Below, one piece after another: positions 6,666 to 14,655 of a stretch of 22,363 nt of DNA. The position numbers and the translations under genes were made by a program. The stretch spans positions 1 through 22,363 of IMG/VR virus record IMGVR_UViG_3300013126_000271; one strand, 5' to 3'. Within the stretch, counting starts at the first letter, position 1, and each line of letters opens with the position of its first letter. This stretch comes from a virus. The notes under the pieces were generated by a model that was not told where the DNA came from, did no database searches, and was given only the letters and a program-made list of their open reading frames with translations.

Positions 6666-7736
6666 TTATAGTTCGGCGTCGGCAGCAAATGTAAAGCGGA
6701 GTCCGTAAATTGAACTGCCGCCTGCATATACTATATGCAGTATATTTGTAGTGTCTAATCCTGTAGACGCATATGAATACGCATTAGCTACTTGCCCCCC
6801 GGGTCCGGTGATTGCAGTCACCTTGCCAGAGGTAGAGACGTCATCAAACACAGTAACTGTAGGTGCTGCCCTTTTTGTAACTTTGTAATTTACCGCTACA
6901 CCAGAGTATGCAGTTCCAGCGCTCGGAAAATAGCTGACTCCCGATCCTACTTCGTAGTACCGCTGGCATAGGGCAAGCTCGGTTGCTGGATGTCTAACTT
7001 CAAAGTTAGTTGCTACTGAACCTTCTTCAAGCTGGACTTGGGCGATGTCGAATGTACCTGATTGCTGACCGAGGGAGTTAGCACGGGAATTATAATCAGA
7101 GCCAGCATCAAACCAAAAAAGTACATTAAGCCTGTCATCACCACTAGTACCAAGAGTCTTGCCATTGATGCTTGGGATGTTTACTGTCACGGTGAATTTC
7201 TGCCAAGAAGTAGTGAGAGCGCAAGTGGTTACTCCTATCCCTGTGATAGCTGCAGATGGAGAGCCGCCTGTACCGAAATCTTGTAAAAATTCAACGGCTA
7301 TATTTTTAGCTGCATCAGCTTTTGCATAGAAAGAGAGTGTTGCGGTTTTGCCTGCAAGCGTACGGACAGATTCAATGCCCTGGTATTTACTACATTGATT
7401 TCCCGCCCCCGCAACAGAAGTTACAACAGTTCTGGAGAAGTATTTTGGTTCATTAGGCACATCAGTTTGCCCGAGAGTAAATGCTTGTTGCGAATGAGTC
7501 TTTGTTGAACCACCGCTACTATTTAACCACCTGTCATCGCTACCGTAACTAGAAGAAGTCTGACTTGTTCCACGCTGCCAGATGTCAAAGTTGCCGTTGA
7601 TGATGTAGTTCTTTCGACCCTTCAACATCTCATTTACATAATGAGTTGATGCTATGTTTGTTGAGTTGTCAGTTAACGCTGGATTACTAGCAATCGCTGT
7701 AATAGGACCAACAACTATTTTATCTCCAATAGCCAT
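6666..7736 (-). CDS. Fibre or decoration protein with carbohydrate-binding-like jelly roll
   Basis: A 356-aa structural-type protein, probably surface exposed. Residues about 12-38 (a DNSTNIAST...YVN stretch) resemble the repeats at the base of tail fibres. Residues 41-70 (RKNYIINGNFDIWQRG, then DDRW) start a beta-sandwich found in fibre and CBM-like phage proteins. QVQLEEGSVATNFE (about 233-246), followed by ATELALCQRYYE, is the hallmark end of that domain. No catalytic motif is visible. It sits between the capsid gene and terL, so it may be a head fibre rather than a tail fibre. The gene is much richer in GC than its neighbours (36 of 60 at 6781-6840; 20 of 60 in the capsid gene at 8161-8220), which suggests recent acquisition. 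A strong AAGGAG site precedes the ATG. Confidence 0.7.
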   Translation of the reverse strand: MAIGDKIVVGPITAIASNPALTDNSTNIASTHYVNEMLKGRKNYIINGNFDIWQRGTSQTSSSYGSDDRWLNSSGGSTKTHSQQAFTLGQTDVPNEPKYFSRTVVTSVAGAGNQCSKYQGIESVRTLAGKTATLSFYAKADAAKNIAVEFLQDFGTGGSPSAAITGIGVTTCALTTSWQKFTVTVNIPSINGKTLGTSGDDRLNVLFWFDAGSDYNSRANSLGQQSGTFDIAQVQLEEGSVATNFEVRHPATELALCQRYYEVGSGVSYFPSAGTAYSGVAVNYKVTKRAAPTVTVFDDVSTSGKVTAITGPGGQVANAYSYASTGLDTTNILHIVYAGGSSIYGLRFTFAADAEL

Positions 7737-7746
7737 TTATATCTCC

Positions 7747-9117
7747 TTAATAAGTTTTTCTAACTTGACTAACTAAATTTGCACCTTGGTTGGCTATAGA
7801 GCTAACATCTCCAAAGTTTACAGAAACATATCTAAAGAAGTCTGAATCGCCAATTCCGTTTCCAGAATCTTGTGGGTGACGTATATAACCATAACGATTC
7901 ATTGTCATATACACTTGACCGAAAGTAGCTGGGTCAGTAGCTTCAACTAAAGTAGAAACATAAGGAGTAAAAATCAATCCAGCATCATCTTTAGCATCTG
8001 ACTCATAACGGTAACCAATGATCATATAATGTTCTGTTGAAAATGGGTCGCAATACAATGGATATGCACCAATAGAACCAACACGGTAAGGGTTTGATTC
8101 TTCAGGAGTTGAATCCGAATGTAGAGCGTTGGTTGTCAACAATGCGACTGTTGCAGAGTCAGCTAGAATAAACATTGTACGATTACGCTTTGTTGCTTTA
8201 ACAATTTCTTCTATTGCAGCAAAAATAGTAAAGTAAAGATCATAAGTTAAGTCACCAATTGAACCAGATGATGCATTTGCAAATGATTTTGAGAGGTCAA
8301 TATCAACAGGCATTGGAGTTGCGATATCTTTTAAGTATTCAACAATTTCACGGTCAATCTCTTGTTGAATTTCATTTGCAATATATCTACCTACAATATT
8401 GTTTGTTTCTTCACCGTAGAGTTTTTGAACATCCTGAACCTTCTCACGAGTAAACGCTGATTTAATCTTTTTAGTTTTACAAGTTAAGGTAGCAGTTCTA
8501 ATTTCAAAGTTGACTTGATTTACAGCTGAATCAATCTCTTGAATTCCAGCGTAGTTAGAAAAAATGCGTTTTACAATGTTACGGTTAGCAGAAGCGTATA
8601 ACACCTTAATTGGAGTTGCTCCAAAAGTAAATGTATCGTTAGTAACAATATTACCGGAATCAACTCTAACCAGTACATGAGTGTAATATGGATTTGCTGA
8701 ACTTTCTGGTGTATAAATTGGACCACCTGAAACAGTTTCTTTATAGAAAACAGTTATAACATTTGACCCAGAACTAGCACTAGATCCAACAGTTATTAAA
8801 GAAGCAGCGGAAGCAGCAACAGTAATAATCTTTGAGTTCGACCAAGTCATACCTGGAACAATACTTCCATCCACGTGAAGGTTGTTGTCGTTGTTAGAAG
8901 CGTTTCCTGAATACATAGAATACAAAGCGGAGACTCTAGCAACAGGGGAAGTTGTTGGTTGAATAGAAGCAATTTGTGCAACCAATGATTCTGGATAAAT
9001 TTTCTGAACCAATGGAAGAATAATTGGTGCGAACTGTCCAACATCACTAGACACGTTTGTTTCTGTCAACACGTTCTTTTGAAGACACTCGTTAATCAAT
9101 TCAAATTTTTGTTTCAT
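7747..9117 (-). CDS. 23: Major capsid protein, gp23-like
   Basis: This 456-aa protein forms the head shell. The HK97-like order of T4 gp23 is visible: ILPLVQKIYPESLVAQIASIQPTTSP (residues about 33-58, quoted in part), a variable loop at about 95-160, then FEIRTATLTCKTKKIKSAFT, VQDVQKLYGEE, and YIANEIQQEIDREIV in the spine region. Later come FILADSATVALL, the YPLYCDPFS strand, IIGYR and DAGLIFTPYVSTL. LTE at residues 17-19, followed by Thr, matches the T4 prohead-protease site in gp23 (LTE then Ala) but much nearer the start, implying a very short propeptide. T4 gp23 has 521 residues. It lies between terS and terL rather than after genes 20-22. It overlaps the upstream Cys-rich gene by 17 nt. 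Confidence 0.9.
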   Translation of the reverse strand: MKQKFELINECLQKNVLTETNVSSDVGQFAPIILPLVQKIYPESLVAQIASIQPTTSPVARVSALYSMYSGNASNNDNNLHVDGSIVPGMTWSNSKIITVAASAASLITVGSSASSGSNVITVFYKETVSGGPIYTPESSANPYYTHVLVRVDSGNIVTNDTFTFGATPIKVLYASANRNIVKRIFSNYAGIQEIDSAVNQVNFEIRTATLTCKTKKIKSAFTREKVQDVQKLYGEETNNIVGRYIANEIQQEIDREIVEYLKDIATPMPVDIDLSKSFANASSGSIGDLTYDLYFTIFAAIEEIVKATKRNRTMFILADSATVALLTTNALHSDSTPEESNPYRVGSIGAYPLYCDPFSTEHYMIIGYRYESDAKDDAGLIFTPYVSTLVEATDPATFGQVYMTMNRYGYIRHPQDSGNGIGDSDFFRYVSVNFGDVSSIANQGANLVSQVRKTY

Positions 9118-9301
9118 ATATTTCCTCTTCTTCTACTAGAAGTTTTATTGTATTATCCTTAATTCCATCAAAGCAGAATGTAGTTCCTTTTGAAATTGGA
9201 AATGAATCCATTTTAGTTACTGGAAGTCTATGACAGGTTCCGTTTAATGAATTTCCAATGCGATTCCAACATAAACAATCTTTACAATATACTTTTTCCA
9301 T
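9101..9301 (-). CDS. Small cysteine-rich protein, probably zinc-binding
   Basis: A 66-aa protein with Cys6, Cys9, Cys11, Cys23 and Cys43, in a CxxCxCW...GTCHRLPV...FCFDG layout. Similar small phage proteins of unknown function have a CxxC, GxCxRxP and C pattern that probably binds one zinc ion. It lies between terS and the capsid gene and overlaps the capsid start. The start at 9301 has only a weak AGGT site and follows the terS stop by 4 nt, which suggests translational coupling. I do not recognise a specific function. Confidence 0.7.
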   Translation of the reverse strand: MEKVYCKDCLCWNRIGNSLNGTCHRLPVTKMDSFPISKGTTFCFDGIKDNTIKLLVEEEEIYETKI

Positions 9302-9305
9302 ATAC

Positions 9306-9791
9306 CTATTTATTGTCCTTAATTAGTTGTAACAAATCAGTTGTACTTCCAGAGTAGACAATATTATTGTTTACTACTGTTCCCATATTTACATTCGCTT
9401 GAGTTTGTTGTTTTGCTGCTTCTTTGATTCTCAATTTTTCTATTTCAGCGATATCTTTATAAATGGAAATAAGCAACTTCAAATTATTACCAATAGTCGA
9501 TTGCATTTCAGACAACGCCTGTAACTGACTCGCTTTCATATCAGTAACATCTAAAACTGATGCAGTATCTAAAACACGTTGACCTGTAGAAACCAGTTTC
9601 AAGATATTATTTCTTATCAACATAAAATCAGTTTTCAAAAGATCTAATGTGAAAACTGTTTCCTGAATTTCCGCTGGAACATCTGAAGATATCGTAAGTT
9701 CTGGTAGATCTTCAACTTCTTCAGTCAACTCTGAAACCAATGATGTTGCTATGTTTAGTTTCTTTTCTAAATTCTCAAATTTTTTGTTCAT
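9306..9791 (-). CDS. 16: Terminase small subunit, gp16-like
   Basis: This 161-aa protein is close in length to T4 gp16 (164). It is mostly helical with a central coiled-coil region (about residues 50-125), consistent with the ring-forming core of TerS that recognises DNA and stimulates the TerL ATPase. The end (NMGTVVNNNIVYSGSTTDLL, about 135-154) resembles the T4 gp16 segment [20 protein letters not shown]. Position supports it: it follows gp15 as in T4. TerL, its partner, is about 2.7 kb downstream instead of adjacent, with the capsid and fibre genes in between. Confidence 0.85.
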   Translation of the reverse strand: MNKKFENLEKKLNIATSLVSELTEEVEDLPELTISSDVPAEIQETVFTLDLLKTDFMLIRNNILKLVSTGQRVLDTASVLDVTDMKASQLQALSEMQSTIGNNLKLLISIYKDIAEIEKLRIKEAAKQQTQANVNMGTVVNNNIVYSGSTTDLLQLIKDNK

Positions 9792-9804
9792 TAGTTACCT
9801 TAAT

Positions 9805-9963
9805 TTATTTCATTACAACAGGAATAAAGTTGAGAATACTTCCAACAACTTCTTTTATGTATACTCTAGAGTCAGGAACAAATACTCCAATCAAAGAAAC
9901 AATTAGAATAAAAGCAACTAAAATAATCATTACGATTTTTTTTGTATTTTCTGAAAGTTCCAT
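9805..9963 (-). CDS. Small single-pass membrane protein (52 aa)
   Basis: A short frame between gp15 and terS, with a GGAG site and an ATG at 9963, one base after the gp15 stop. Residues 1-9 are hydrophilic with a KK pair, residues about 10-29 form one hydrophobic helix (IVMIILVAFILIVSLIGVFV), and a mixed C-terminal tail ends PVVMK. It is preserved in a dense operon, which supports it being real. Size and topology would suit a small holin-like or accessory membrane protein, but nothing in the sequence proves a lysis role. Confidence 0.7.
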   Translation of the reverse strand: MELSENTKKIVMIILVAFILIVSLIGVFVPDSRVYIKEVVGSILNFIPVVMK

Positions 9964-9964
9964 A

Positions 9965-11191
9965 TTACGCTCCAAAGAAAGGATTTGGTGTTGTCGATGT
10001 ATCTACAAAGTAATTAAACTTCTCTTCAATCTTCTGAAGATGTGCAATCCATTGTTGATCTACTTGAATATATTCTGATCCAGAAGCATACATATTAGTT
10101 TTCACATCTAAAATAATTGGATTGATGCCAAAATGTAAAGTAACATTTGAAATATTTATCATTATATTATTAGAAAGTTTTATTGTACCATCAGGTAAAA
10201 TTTCAACAATATATGTGTTATCAGGAATACCTTCACCCCAGACTAACATACCAACTTTCAAATTATTTTGTGCAGGTGGTATAACTTTAATATAATCTGC
10301 ACCACTTGCAGCTGAACATCCTGTGGTTTCAAGTGAATAAAGAATATCTTTACCTGAAAAAACAATATCAGAATTAAAGTCTGCAGTTACACCATTAGAA
10401 AGAATAACAGTACTAGGTGGTATTAAACCTACAATGTAAGCCCCATTTGGTATTCCTGGGCCTGAAACTAAAGTACCTGGTGTTAGTTTATTGAATTCAA
10501 CTTCAGAACCTATTTCAATTTGATTTGAACCTGATACACCAATAGCAAAATAAGTTTTACGGTTGACATATCTTTTCTTCGGATAGAAGTTTGACTTAAC
10601 AGTAAAGTTATAAGAGAAGTTAATTAACCGTTCTTCATCTTCATTAAAGTCTACTGGAATATCAGTTGTTACACCATTAAACACAATAGGGACTGAATCA
10701 GGATCTAATCCAGGTTGTAGTTTAACGGACAAAGATAACTCAGGAGCAAAGTAAGGTAAAATTTGTTCCATTATTTGAAGATTATCATCTAGAGTTTTAC
10801 TTACAACATAAACTTCCAAATCAAAGTTATACGGAGCCGGAACATATTGAGCTTCATTCCCTATCCTTTGAGTTTTAGTTAATTTACGAGTTGCATCATA
10901 GTTAATACCATTCATGAAAACCGAGATACGAGGAAGAACCCATTGCATCTCTACGGGGTTCTTTTCTCTAATTGCTGGGTCCATTACTTTTCTAGCAGTA
11001 GATGAATTATAAATAGCTGACCATTTCTCCCTAGAAGCCCACTGAATAGGAACTGGAACATTTTTTCTTTGAATAAAAACAGAACTTAAACTTGGAGTTA
11101 TAGCTTCCCCGTAACGGTTTACAGTAATACGACTAAACCAATCCATAAAAGTTGTTATGATTATCTTTGTTGTATAATTGTCAACACTCAT
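9965..11191 (-). CDS. 15: Tail completion and sheath stabiliser protein, gp15-like, with C-terminal beta repeats
   Basis: This 408-aa protein is the tail terminator that caps the tail tube and sheath and joins them to the neck. The first ~205 residues follow T4 gp15 (272 aa): FMDWFSRITVNR near the start, VPVPIQWASREKW (45-57), VLPRISVFMNGINYD (85-99), PYNFDLEVYVVSKTLDDN (120-137) and IMEQILPYFAPEL (140-152). The extra C-terminal part holds two tandem beta modules of about 65 residues (219-280 and 290-355), each with a VSG/VWG-GPGIP-like turn, a YIV strand and ILSN/KLSN. These resemble Ig-like decoration modules of phage structural proteins. The ATG overlaps the gp14 stop (ATGA). Confidence 0.88.
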   Translation of the reverse strand: MSVDNYTTKIIITTFMDWFSRITVNRYGEAITPSLSSVFIQRKNVPVPIQWASREKWSAIYNSSTARKVMDPAIREKNPVEMQWVLPRISVFMNGINYDATRKLTKTQRIGNEAQYVPAPYNFDLEVYVVSKTLDDNLQIMEQILPYFAPELSLSVKLQPGLDPDSVPIVFNGVTTDIPVDFNEDEERLINFSYNFTVKSNFYPKKRYVNRKTYFAIGVSGSNQIEIGSEVEFNKLTPGTLVSGPGIPNGAYIVGLIPPSTVILSNGVTADFNSDIVFSGKDILYSLETTGCSAASGADYIKVIPPAQNNLKVGMLVWGEGIPDNTYIVEILPDGTIKLSNNIMINISNVTLHFGINPIILDVKTNMYASGSEYIQVDQQWIAHLQKIEEKFNYFVDTSTTPNPFFGA

Positions 11192-11883
11192 CCAAGTGGG
11201 TCCTCTTCAGTTGTGTCTATTACACTAGATGTTACACTTTGAATCGGTACATTAAAGTTTTCAACTTCTTTCTGTTCTAATGTTACTGTTTGTCCTGCGT
11301 TGTTCAACAACAGATCATCCAATGCTTGAACAGCTTCTGGAATACCCGAAGAAACAGATTGGTTAATAACTTCATGGTTATAACTGAACAATTTGCAACT
11401 AATCTTGTACCCTGTACGGTTTCCAAACAAATAAAACCCGGGTGCTGATTCATCTTCTATATGGGATACTTCAAACAACTTCTGAGCTTTGTTTACATAA
11501 ACTAGATCACCCTGTTTAGGATAACCAGAACTTGATGCATTGTAGAAAGAAGTTTTGTTTATATACAAAGTACATTCATCAGTAACTTGTAAACCAAATT
11601 TACTAAAAATATCACCTGTTCCACCCCAAGCTTCCATTTCTTCAATAAACATACGCATTGGAGTACCTTTATTGAAAACAGCCGACAAATACTCACCAAA
11701 AACAGATTCTTCTTTTCCAACTTCACGGTTCAACCAAACAACATCAGAACCATAAAGCCAAACAAATTCAGAATAGGCGTTGTTAAACAAAGTAGCTTCG
11801 TTTTGCCCGCCAATGGTATGGGTTTGATTTGCGTACCATTTAGGAGCTCCAGAAGGAGCGTATGCATTAAATGTTGGAATCAA
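11188..11883 (-). CDS. 14: Neck protein, gp14-like
   Basis: A 231-aa homologue of T4 gp14 (256 aa), which with gp13 completes the head after packaging and forms the neck to which the tail docks. Matching landmarks include VVWLNREV (about 49-56; T4 CYYVPREY), ESVFGEYL, a mid-protein FSKFGLQVTDECTLYINK segment (T4 FSNFGMQVQDEVTLSINP), PKQGDLVYV, LFEVSHIED, and the FSYNHEVIN strand. It lies between gp13 (4-nt gap) and gp15 (4-nt overlap), the same order as T4. Confidence 0.9.
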   Translation of the reverse strand: MIPTFNAYAPSGAPKWYANQTHTIGGQNEATLFNNAYSEFVWLYGSDVVWLNREVGKEESVFGEYLSAVFNKGTPMRMFIEEMEAWGGTGDIFSKFGLQVTDECTLYINKTSFYNASSSGYPKQGDLVYVNKAQKLFEVSHIEDESAPGFYLFGNRTGYKISCKLFSYNHEVINQSVSSGIPEAVQALDDLLLNNAGQTVTLEQKEVENFNVPIQSVTSSVIDTTEEDPLG

Positions 11884-11887
11884 TATC

Positions 11888-12643
11888 TCAACCCATGAAA
11901 AAATCGCATGGAAGGCTATAGCGATCTTCTAAATCTTGTGATAACTTCTCAATTTTATCTTTAGCTTCGTTATATATAAATTCCATGTTCAACTGCCCTC
12001 CATTTGGAAGAGTTGAACCCTGATACTTAAGCCAATTCATCGCCCATTGATATTGTGCCCTAGCACAAGACATATCTTTGATCCATTTTTCGTTATATAT
12101 GTTATGAATCTCATTAGAACCAGAAGCATCGGTGGTATCTAGCTTTTGATATACATGAAGCATAACATTTTCACCTGTACTAGGAGCAAAAATATGTAGA
12201 TCTTTTGTTATCGAGTTAAAATCATATGAAATCTGTTTAGTAAACATAAGATTCATAGTTTCAATCATTTCATTGATTAACTCATACCCAACGAGATCTA
12301 TTTTAGCAGTTCCTGGTTTATACAAGTCAGCAGCGATAAAGTTGTTTACAGAAAACATATTACTAGGAACAGAGTTACCAATACCACGCATATCAATCGA
12401 CATTACCTTTAAAACAGCAAATGTTTCGTACGGTAAAGTATAGTCTTGAACATCTGGAAGAAGGGTTACAGGAATAAACCGTTCCTTCACACCTGAATAT
12501 GCTACAACAGAATATTCTTCAATAGTTCTAGCTATAACATCTTCTAAATTATCATCAGTTAGTTCAACTGTTACAGCTTCCCCACCCAACTGACGAATGA
12601 TATATTGTTTAAGAAGTGATTTTGTTGCAATGCGTGGTAACAT
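11888..12643 (-). CDS. 13: Neck protein, gp13-like
   Basis: This 251-aa protein is the likely second neck component (T4 gp13, 309 aa). It has the N-terminal layout of this family: a helical segment (LLKQYIIRQLGGEAV), then NLEDVIARTIEEYSV and a DVQDYTLPYE strand. The C-terminus has WAMNWLKYQG, NGGQLNMEFIYNEAK and a tyrosine-proline ending (RYSLPCDFFMG) like other T4-type gp13 proteins. Similarity is weaker than for gp14 and gp15, and the order immediately upstream of gp14 carries part of the assignment. Confidence 0.75.
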   Translation of the reverse strand: MLPRIATKSLLKQYIIRQLGGEAVTVELTDDNLEDVIARTIEEYSVVAYSGVKERFIPVTLLPDVQDYTLPYETFAVLKVMSIDMRGIGNSVPSNMFSVNNFIAADLYKPGTAKIDLVGYELINEMIETMNLMFTKQISYDFNSITKDLHIFAPSTGENVMLHVYQKLDTTDASGSNEIHNIYNEKWIKDMSCARAQYQWAMNWLKYQGSTLPNGGQLNMEFIYNEAKDKIEKLSQDLEDRYSLPCDFFMG

Positions 12644-12651
12644 AATTTACC

Positions 12652-12963
12652 TTACTTCTTTCCTAGGCTAGCTTTCTTTGCAGGAGCTTTCTTTGGTTTT
12701 TCAACCTTTTCAGCTTTTGGTTTCTCAACTATAGGTTCAGATGTTTGTGGCTCAACTTCTGGCTCTTCTACCTTAGGTTCTTCAACAACCTGCGGAGTAA
12801 AGAAAGGGGTAATATCATCATGCATAAGTTTAAAAAAGTTTGGATAAACAGATGCGTAACGAGCATCCTCAATAATAATACCATGTTTAAAAACTTGAAC
12901 CCCATAAGGAGTTGCTACACATACTTCAATGCCATCTGGAGCTTGTACTTGATATCTTGCCAT
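12652..12963 (-). CDS. Unknown protein with Pro/Glu/Lys-rich tail
   Basis: A 103-aa protein in two parts. Residues 1-57 look folded (YQVQAPDGIEV, YGVQVFKHGIII, YPNFFKLMHDDITPFF). Residues 58-103 are a low-complexity tail of VEEP/VEKP-type repeats that turns from acidic to strongly basic (KKAPAKKASLGKK). Disordered acidic-to-basic tails of this kind occur on phage structural proteins. It lies in the late block just before gp13 with tight spacing. I do not recognise a family. Confidence 0.75.
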   Translation of the reverse strand: MARYQVQAPDGIEVCVATPYGVQVFKHGIIIEDARYASVYPNFFKLMHDDITPFFTPQVVEEPKVEEPEVEPQTSEPIVEKPKAEKVEKPKKAPAKKASLGKK

Positions 12964-12964
12964 G

Positions 12965-13669
12965 TTATTTTCCTTTTAGTTTAATTTTAGAGCATTCTGT
13001 TTGAAAAGCACAATACTCACATTTGTTAGTTCTAGACTTCTTAAAATCTTTTAGTGATTCTATTGTTTCTACTAATCCAATGTATTTATTTTGGATTTCT
13101 TGCAATTCTGAACGAAGAATAGTTTTATGTTTAAATGCATCTTGTTCCACATACATTAAGAAACATTGTACTTTGGTGATATGTGGAAACTTGTTAAAAG
13201 CCCATATAGAATAAAACTCTAACTGGTCTAATGAAGCTGACTGTGATTTTCCAGTTTTCCAATCAACGAGGAGTACTGAGTCATCGACTGCTCCAACGTA
13301 GTCAATAACTCCGTTAAATGTTGAAGCTGCTTTCCCCTCAACTGGATTAAATTCTCTATCAAGATAAAATTGTTGTTCTCTTTGAAGGAGTACATCAGTC
13401 CTCAACAAATATTCAATTCTTTTGGTGTTCTTTACTAATGTTTTAACGAAGGATCTATATACTAATTCTTTCTCTCTTACTTCTGGATACTTGAATTTGT
13501 ATTCAACTTCTTTTGGATAATGCTCAATAAGATAGTGTATAAATCTACCTTTTTCAAAGATTGCATTGTCTGAAAATGGTGTTTCTACTTTATCTATATA
13601 TTTTAATTTGTATTGATATTGACATTGTCTAAAAAGGTTAAGTTTACTATAAGAGTAACTTTCGTTCAT
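12965..13669 (-). CDS. PD-(D/E)XK nuclease, Cas4/RecB-like, with probable Fe-S cluster
   Basis: This 234-aa single-domain nuclease resembles the Cas4 or RecB C-terminal exonuclease family. Seen motifs: YSKLNLFRQCQYQYK with Cys16; a GRFIHYLIE helix with His45; D123 in GVIDYVG; D136 and K138 in LVDWKTGK; Q149 in the following helix (LDQLEFYSIW). The C-terminal C217xxC220xxxxxC226 would, with Cys16, bind a 4Fe-4S cluster. The family cuts single-stranded or end DNA in recombination, repair or processing of packaged DNA. It sits at the junction between small unknown genes and the neck operon, 2 bp before the next gene. The exact substrate cannot be told from sequence. Confidence 0.85.
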   Translation of the reverse strand: MNESYSYSKLNLFRQCQYQYKLKYIDKVETPFSDNAIFEKGRFIHYLIEHYPKEVEYKFKYPEVREKELVYRSFVKTLVKNTKRIEYLLRTDVLLQREQQFYLDREFNPVEGKAASTFNGVIDYVGAVDDSVLLVDWKTGKSQSASLDQLEFYSIWAFNKFPHITKVQCFLMYVEQDAFKHKTILRSELQEIQNKYIGLVETIESLKDFKKSRTNKCEYCAFQTECSKIKLKGK

Positions 13670-13685
13670 TAATTTTCCTTTTAGA

Positions 13686-13898
13686 TTATTTTATTTTTAG
13701 CCAAGTATCATTATATCCAACGAAGACCTGGGAAAACTTCAAATTATCCCTCAAAAAGTTTGACATCTCACAAGTTTCTGGATGCTTTGTCCATTGTTTA
13801 CGGTCATCAACACCAGCTTTAAAAGTGTAATAAGCTGCATCACTTTCAAGCTCAATCTTTACAAGGTTACCGTTTTCTGCATCAGTTGTTATTTTCAT
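13686..13898 (-). CDS. Unknown small protein (70 aa)
   Basis: A 70-aa protein with alternating beta-like strands (LVKIELESDAAYYTFKAG; VFVGYNDTWLKIK at the end). It overlaps the upstream gene by 4 nt (ATGA), which indicates coupled translation. Both proteins end in a similar short strand (WLKIK here, YIKVKRGKE in the upstream gene), so they could be distant relatives. No function recognised. Confidence 0.75.
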   Translation of the reverse strand: MKITTDAENGNLVKIELESDAAYYTFKAGVDDRKQWTKHPETCEMSNFLRDNLKFSQVFVGYNDTWLKIK

Positions 13899-14170
13899 TC
13901 TTTCCCTCTCTTTACTTTTATGTAGATTCCATTGTGTTGAATATAGAAAGATTTGTTTGGGTTACTTTTAACCCAATCATGTACTTCTGGAGAGTCTATT
14001 AACTTACGCCATTGTTTGAACTTCATCTTTGTTCCAAGATTAAAGTTTTGAAACTCATGGTGTTTAGAAACATCGAAGACAGGTAGTCCTCTATGTTGTA
14101 CAGGACCCTTTTGACCAGGACCTTGAGCTACATCGGCAGTTGTTGTACCTTCATCCTCTAATACTAACAT
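13895..14170 (-). CDS. Unknown small protein (91 aa)
   Basis: The first ~40 residues are flexible and Gly/Gln/Pro-rich (AQGPGQKGPVQHRGLPVFDVS). A compact, probably alpha-beta domain follows (FKQWRKLIDSPEVHDWVKSN, then SFYIQHNGIYIKVK). It overlaps both neighbours by a few bases and belongs to the run of five tightly coupled unknown genes from 15256 to 13686. No function recognised. Confidence 0.75.
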   Translation of the reverse strand: MLVLEDEGTTTADVAQGPGQKGPVQHRGLPVFDVSKHHEFQNFNLGTKMKFKQWRKLIDSPEVHDWVKSNPNKSFYIQHNGIYIKVKRGKE

Positions 14171-14655
14171 ATCTTCTTCTCAAAATCTACATCTAAAATT
14201 ATTTGGTCTATTTTTTCCATGTACAGGAACATAAGGTATTCAAAATTGTCTTCAGTGACTTTTTCTTCTATTTTAGGTAAGCTCTTAATCATTTCATATA
14301 TAAGAGTTTGTTTGTTGAAGGAAAATGTTTTCAACTCATTCAACTTTTCCTTGTTGTGCTCAATATAAAACAAAGAAAGACTATCTTTCAACAGGTATGA
14401 AGCTGTTAGAAAAGTAGCCAAACGACTTTTACCTATAAATTTGTTTAGGATCTTTTTGAAGTTCCAACAAAATTTGGTAAGCAGATCCCAAGCCTCTATC
14501 TCTTTAGAAGTCTTGGGTTCCTTTAACTTATTACCATCAGAATCTATAATACCGAGTTTATACGCTTCCCAGTCCTCAAATTGTGTCATGAGTTTTTGGA
14601 GTATAACGTAGAGAGCTACAGTGTTTACCATAGATTCTGTCAGAAGATATTTCAT
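14164..14655 (-). CDS. Unknown helical protein (163 aa)
   Basis: A mostly helical 163-aa protein rich in Lys, Leu and Phe (FCWNFKKILNKFIGKSRLATF; FLYMEKIDQIILDVDF). Near the N-terminus it reads LLTE followed by Ser (residues 4-8), which fits the L-x-E prohead-protease pattern also seen in the capsid protein; with seven residues upstream this could be coincidence. Overlaps the upstream gene by 4 nt and the downstream gene by 7 nt. No known family recognised. Confidence 0.75.
   Translation of the reverse strand: MKYLLTESMVNTVALYVILQKLMTQFEDWEAYKLGIIDSDGNKLKEPKTSKEIEAWDLLTKFCWNFKKILNKFIGKSRLATFLTASYLLKDSLSLFYIEHNKEKLNELKTFSFNKQTLIYEMIKSLPKIEEKVTEDNFEYLMFLYMEKIDQIILDVDFEKKIC

Noticed and set aside
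8847-9047. 66-codon minus-strand frame within the capsid gene
   Set aside because: It is an out-of-frame shadow of the capsid gene with no supporting signals.
9307-9314. AATAAATA as a late promoter of the Cys-rich gene
   Set aside because: It has one mismatch, and the predicted start would fall at or after the ATG.
11008-11015. Plus-strand TATAAATA inside gp15
   Set aside because: It lies within coding sequence and has no gene downstream on that strand; probably chance.
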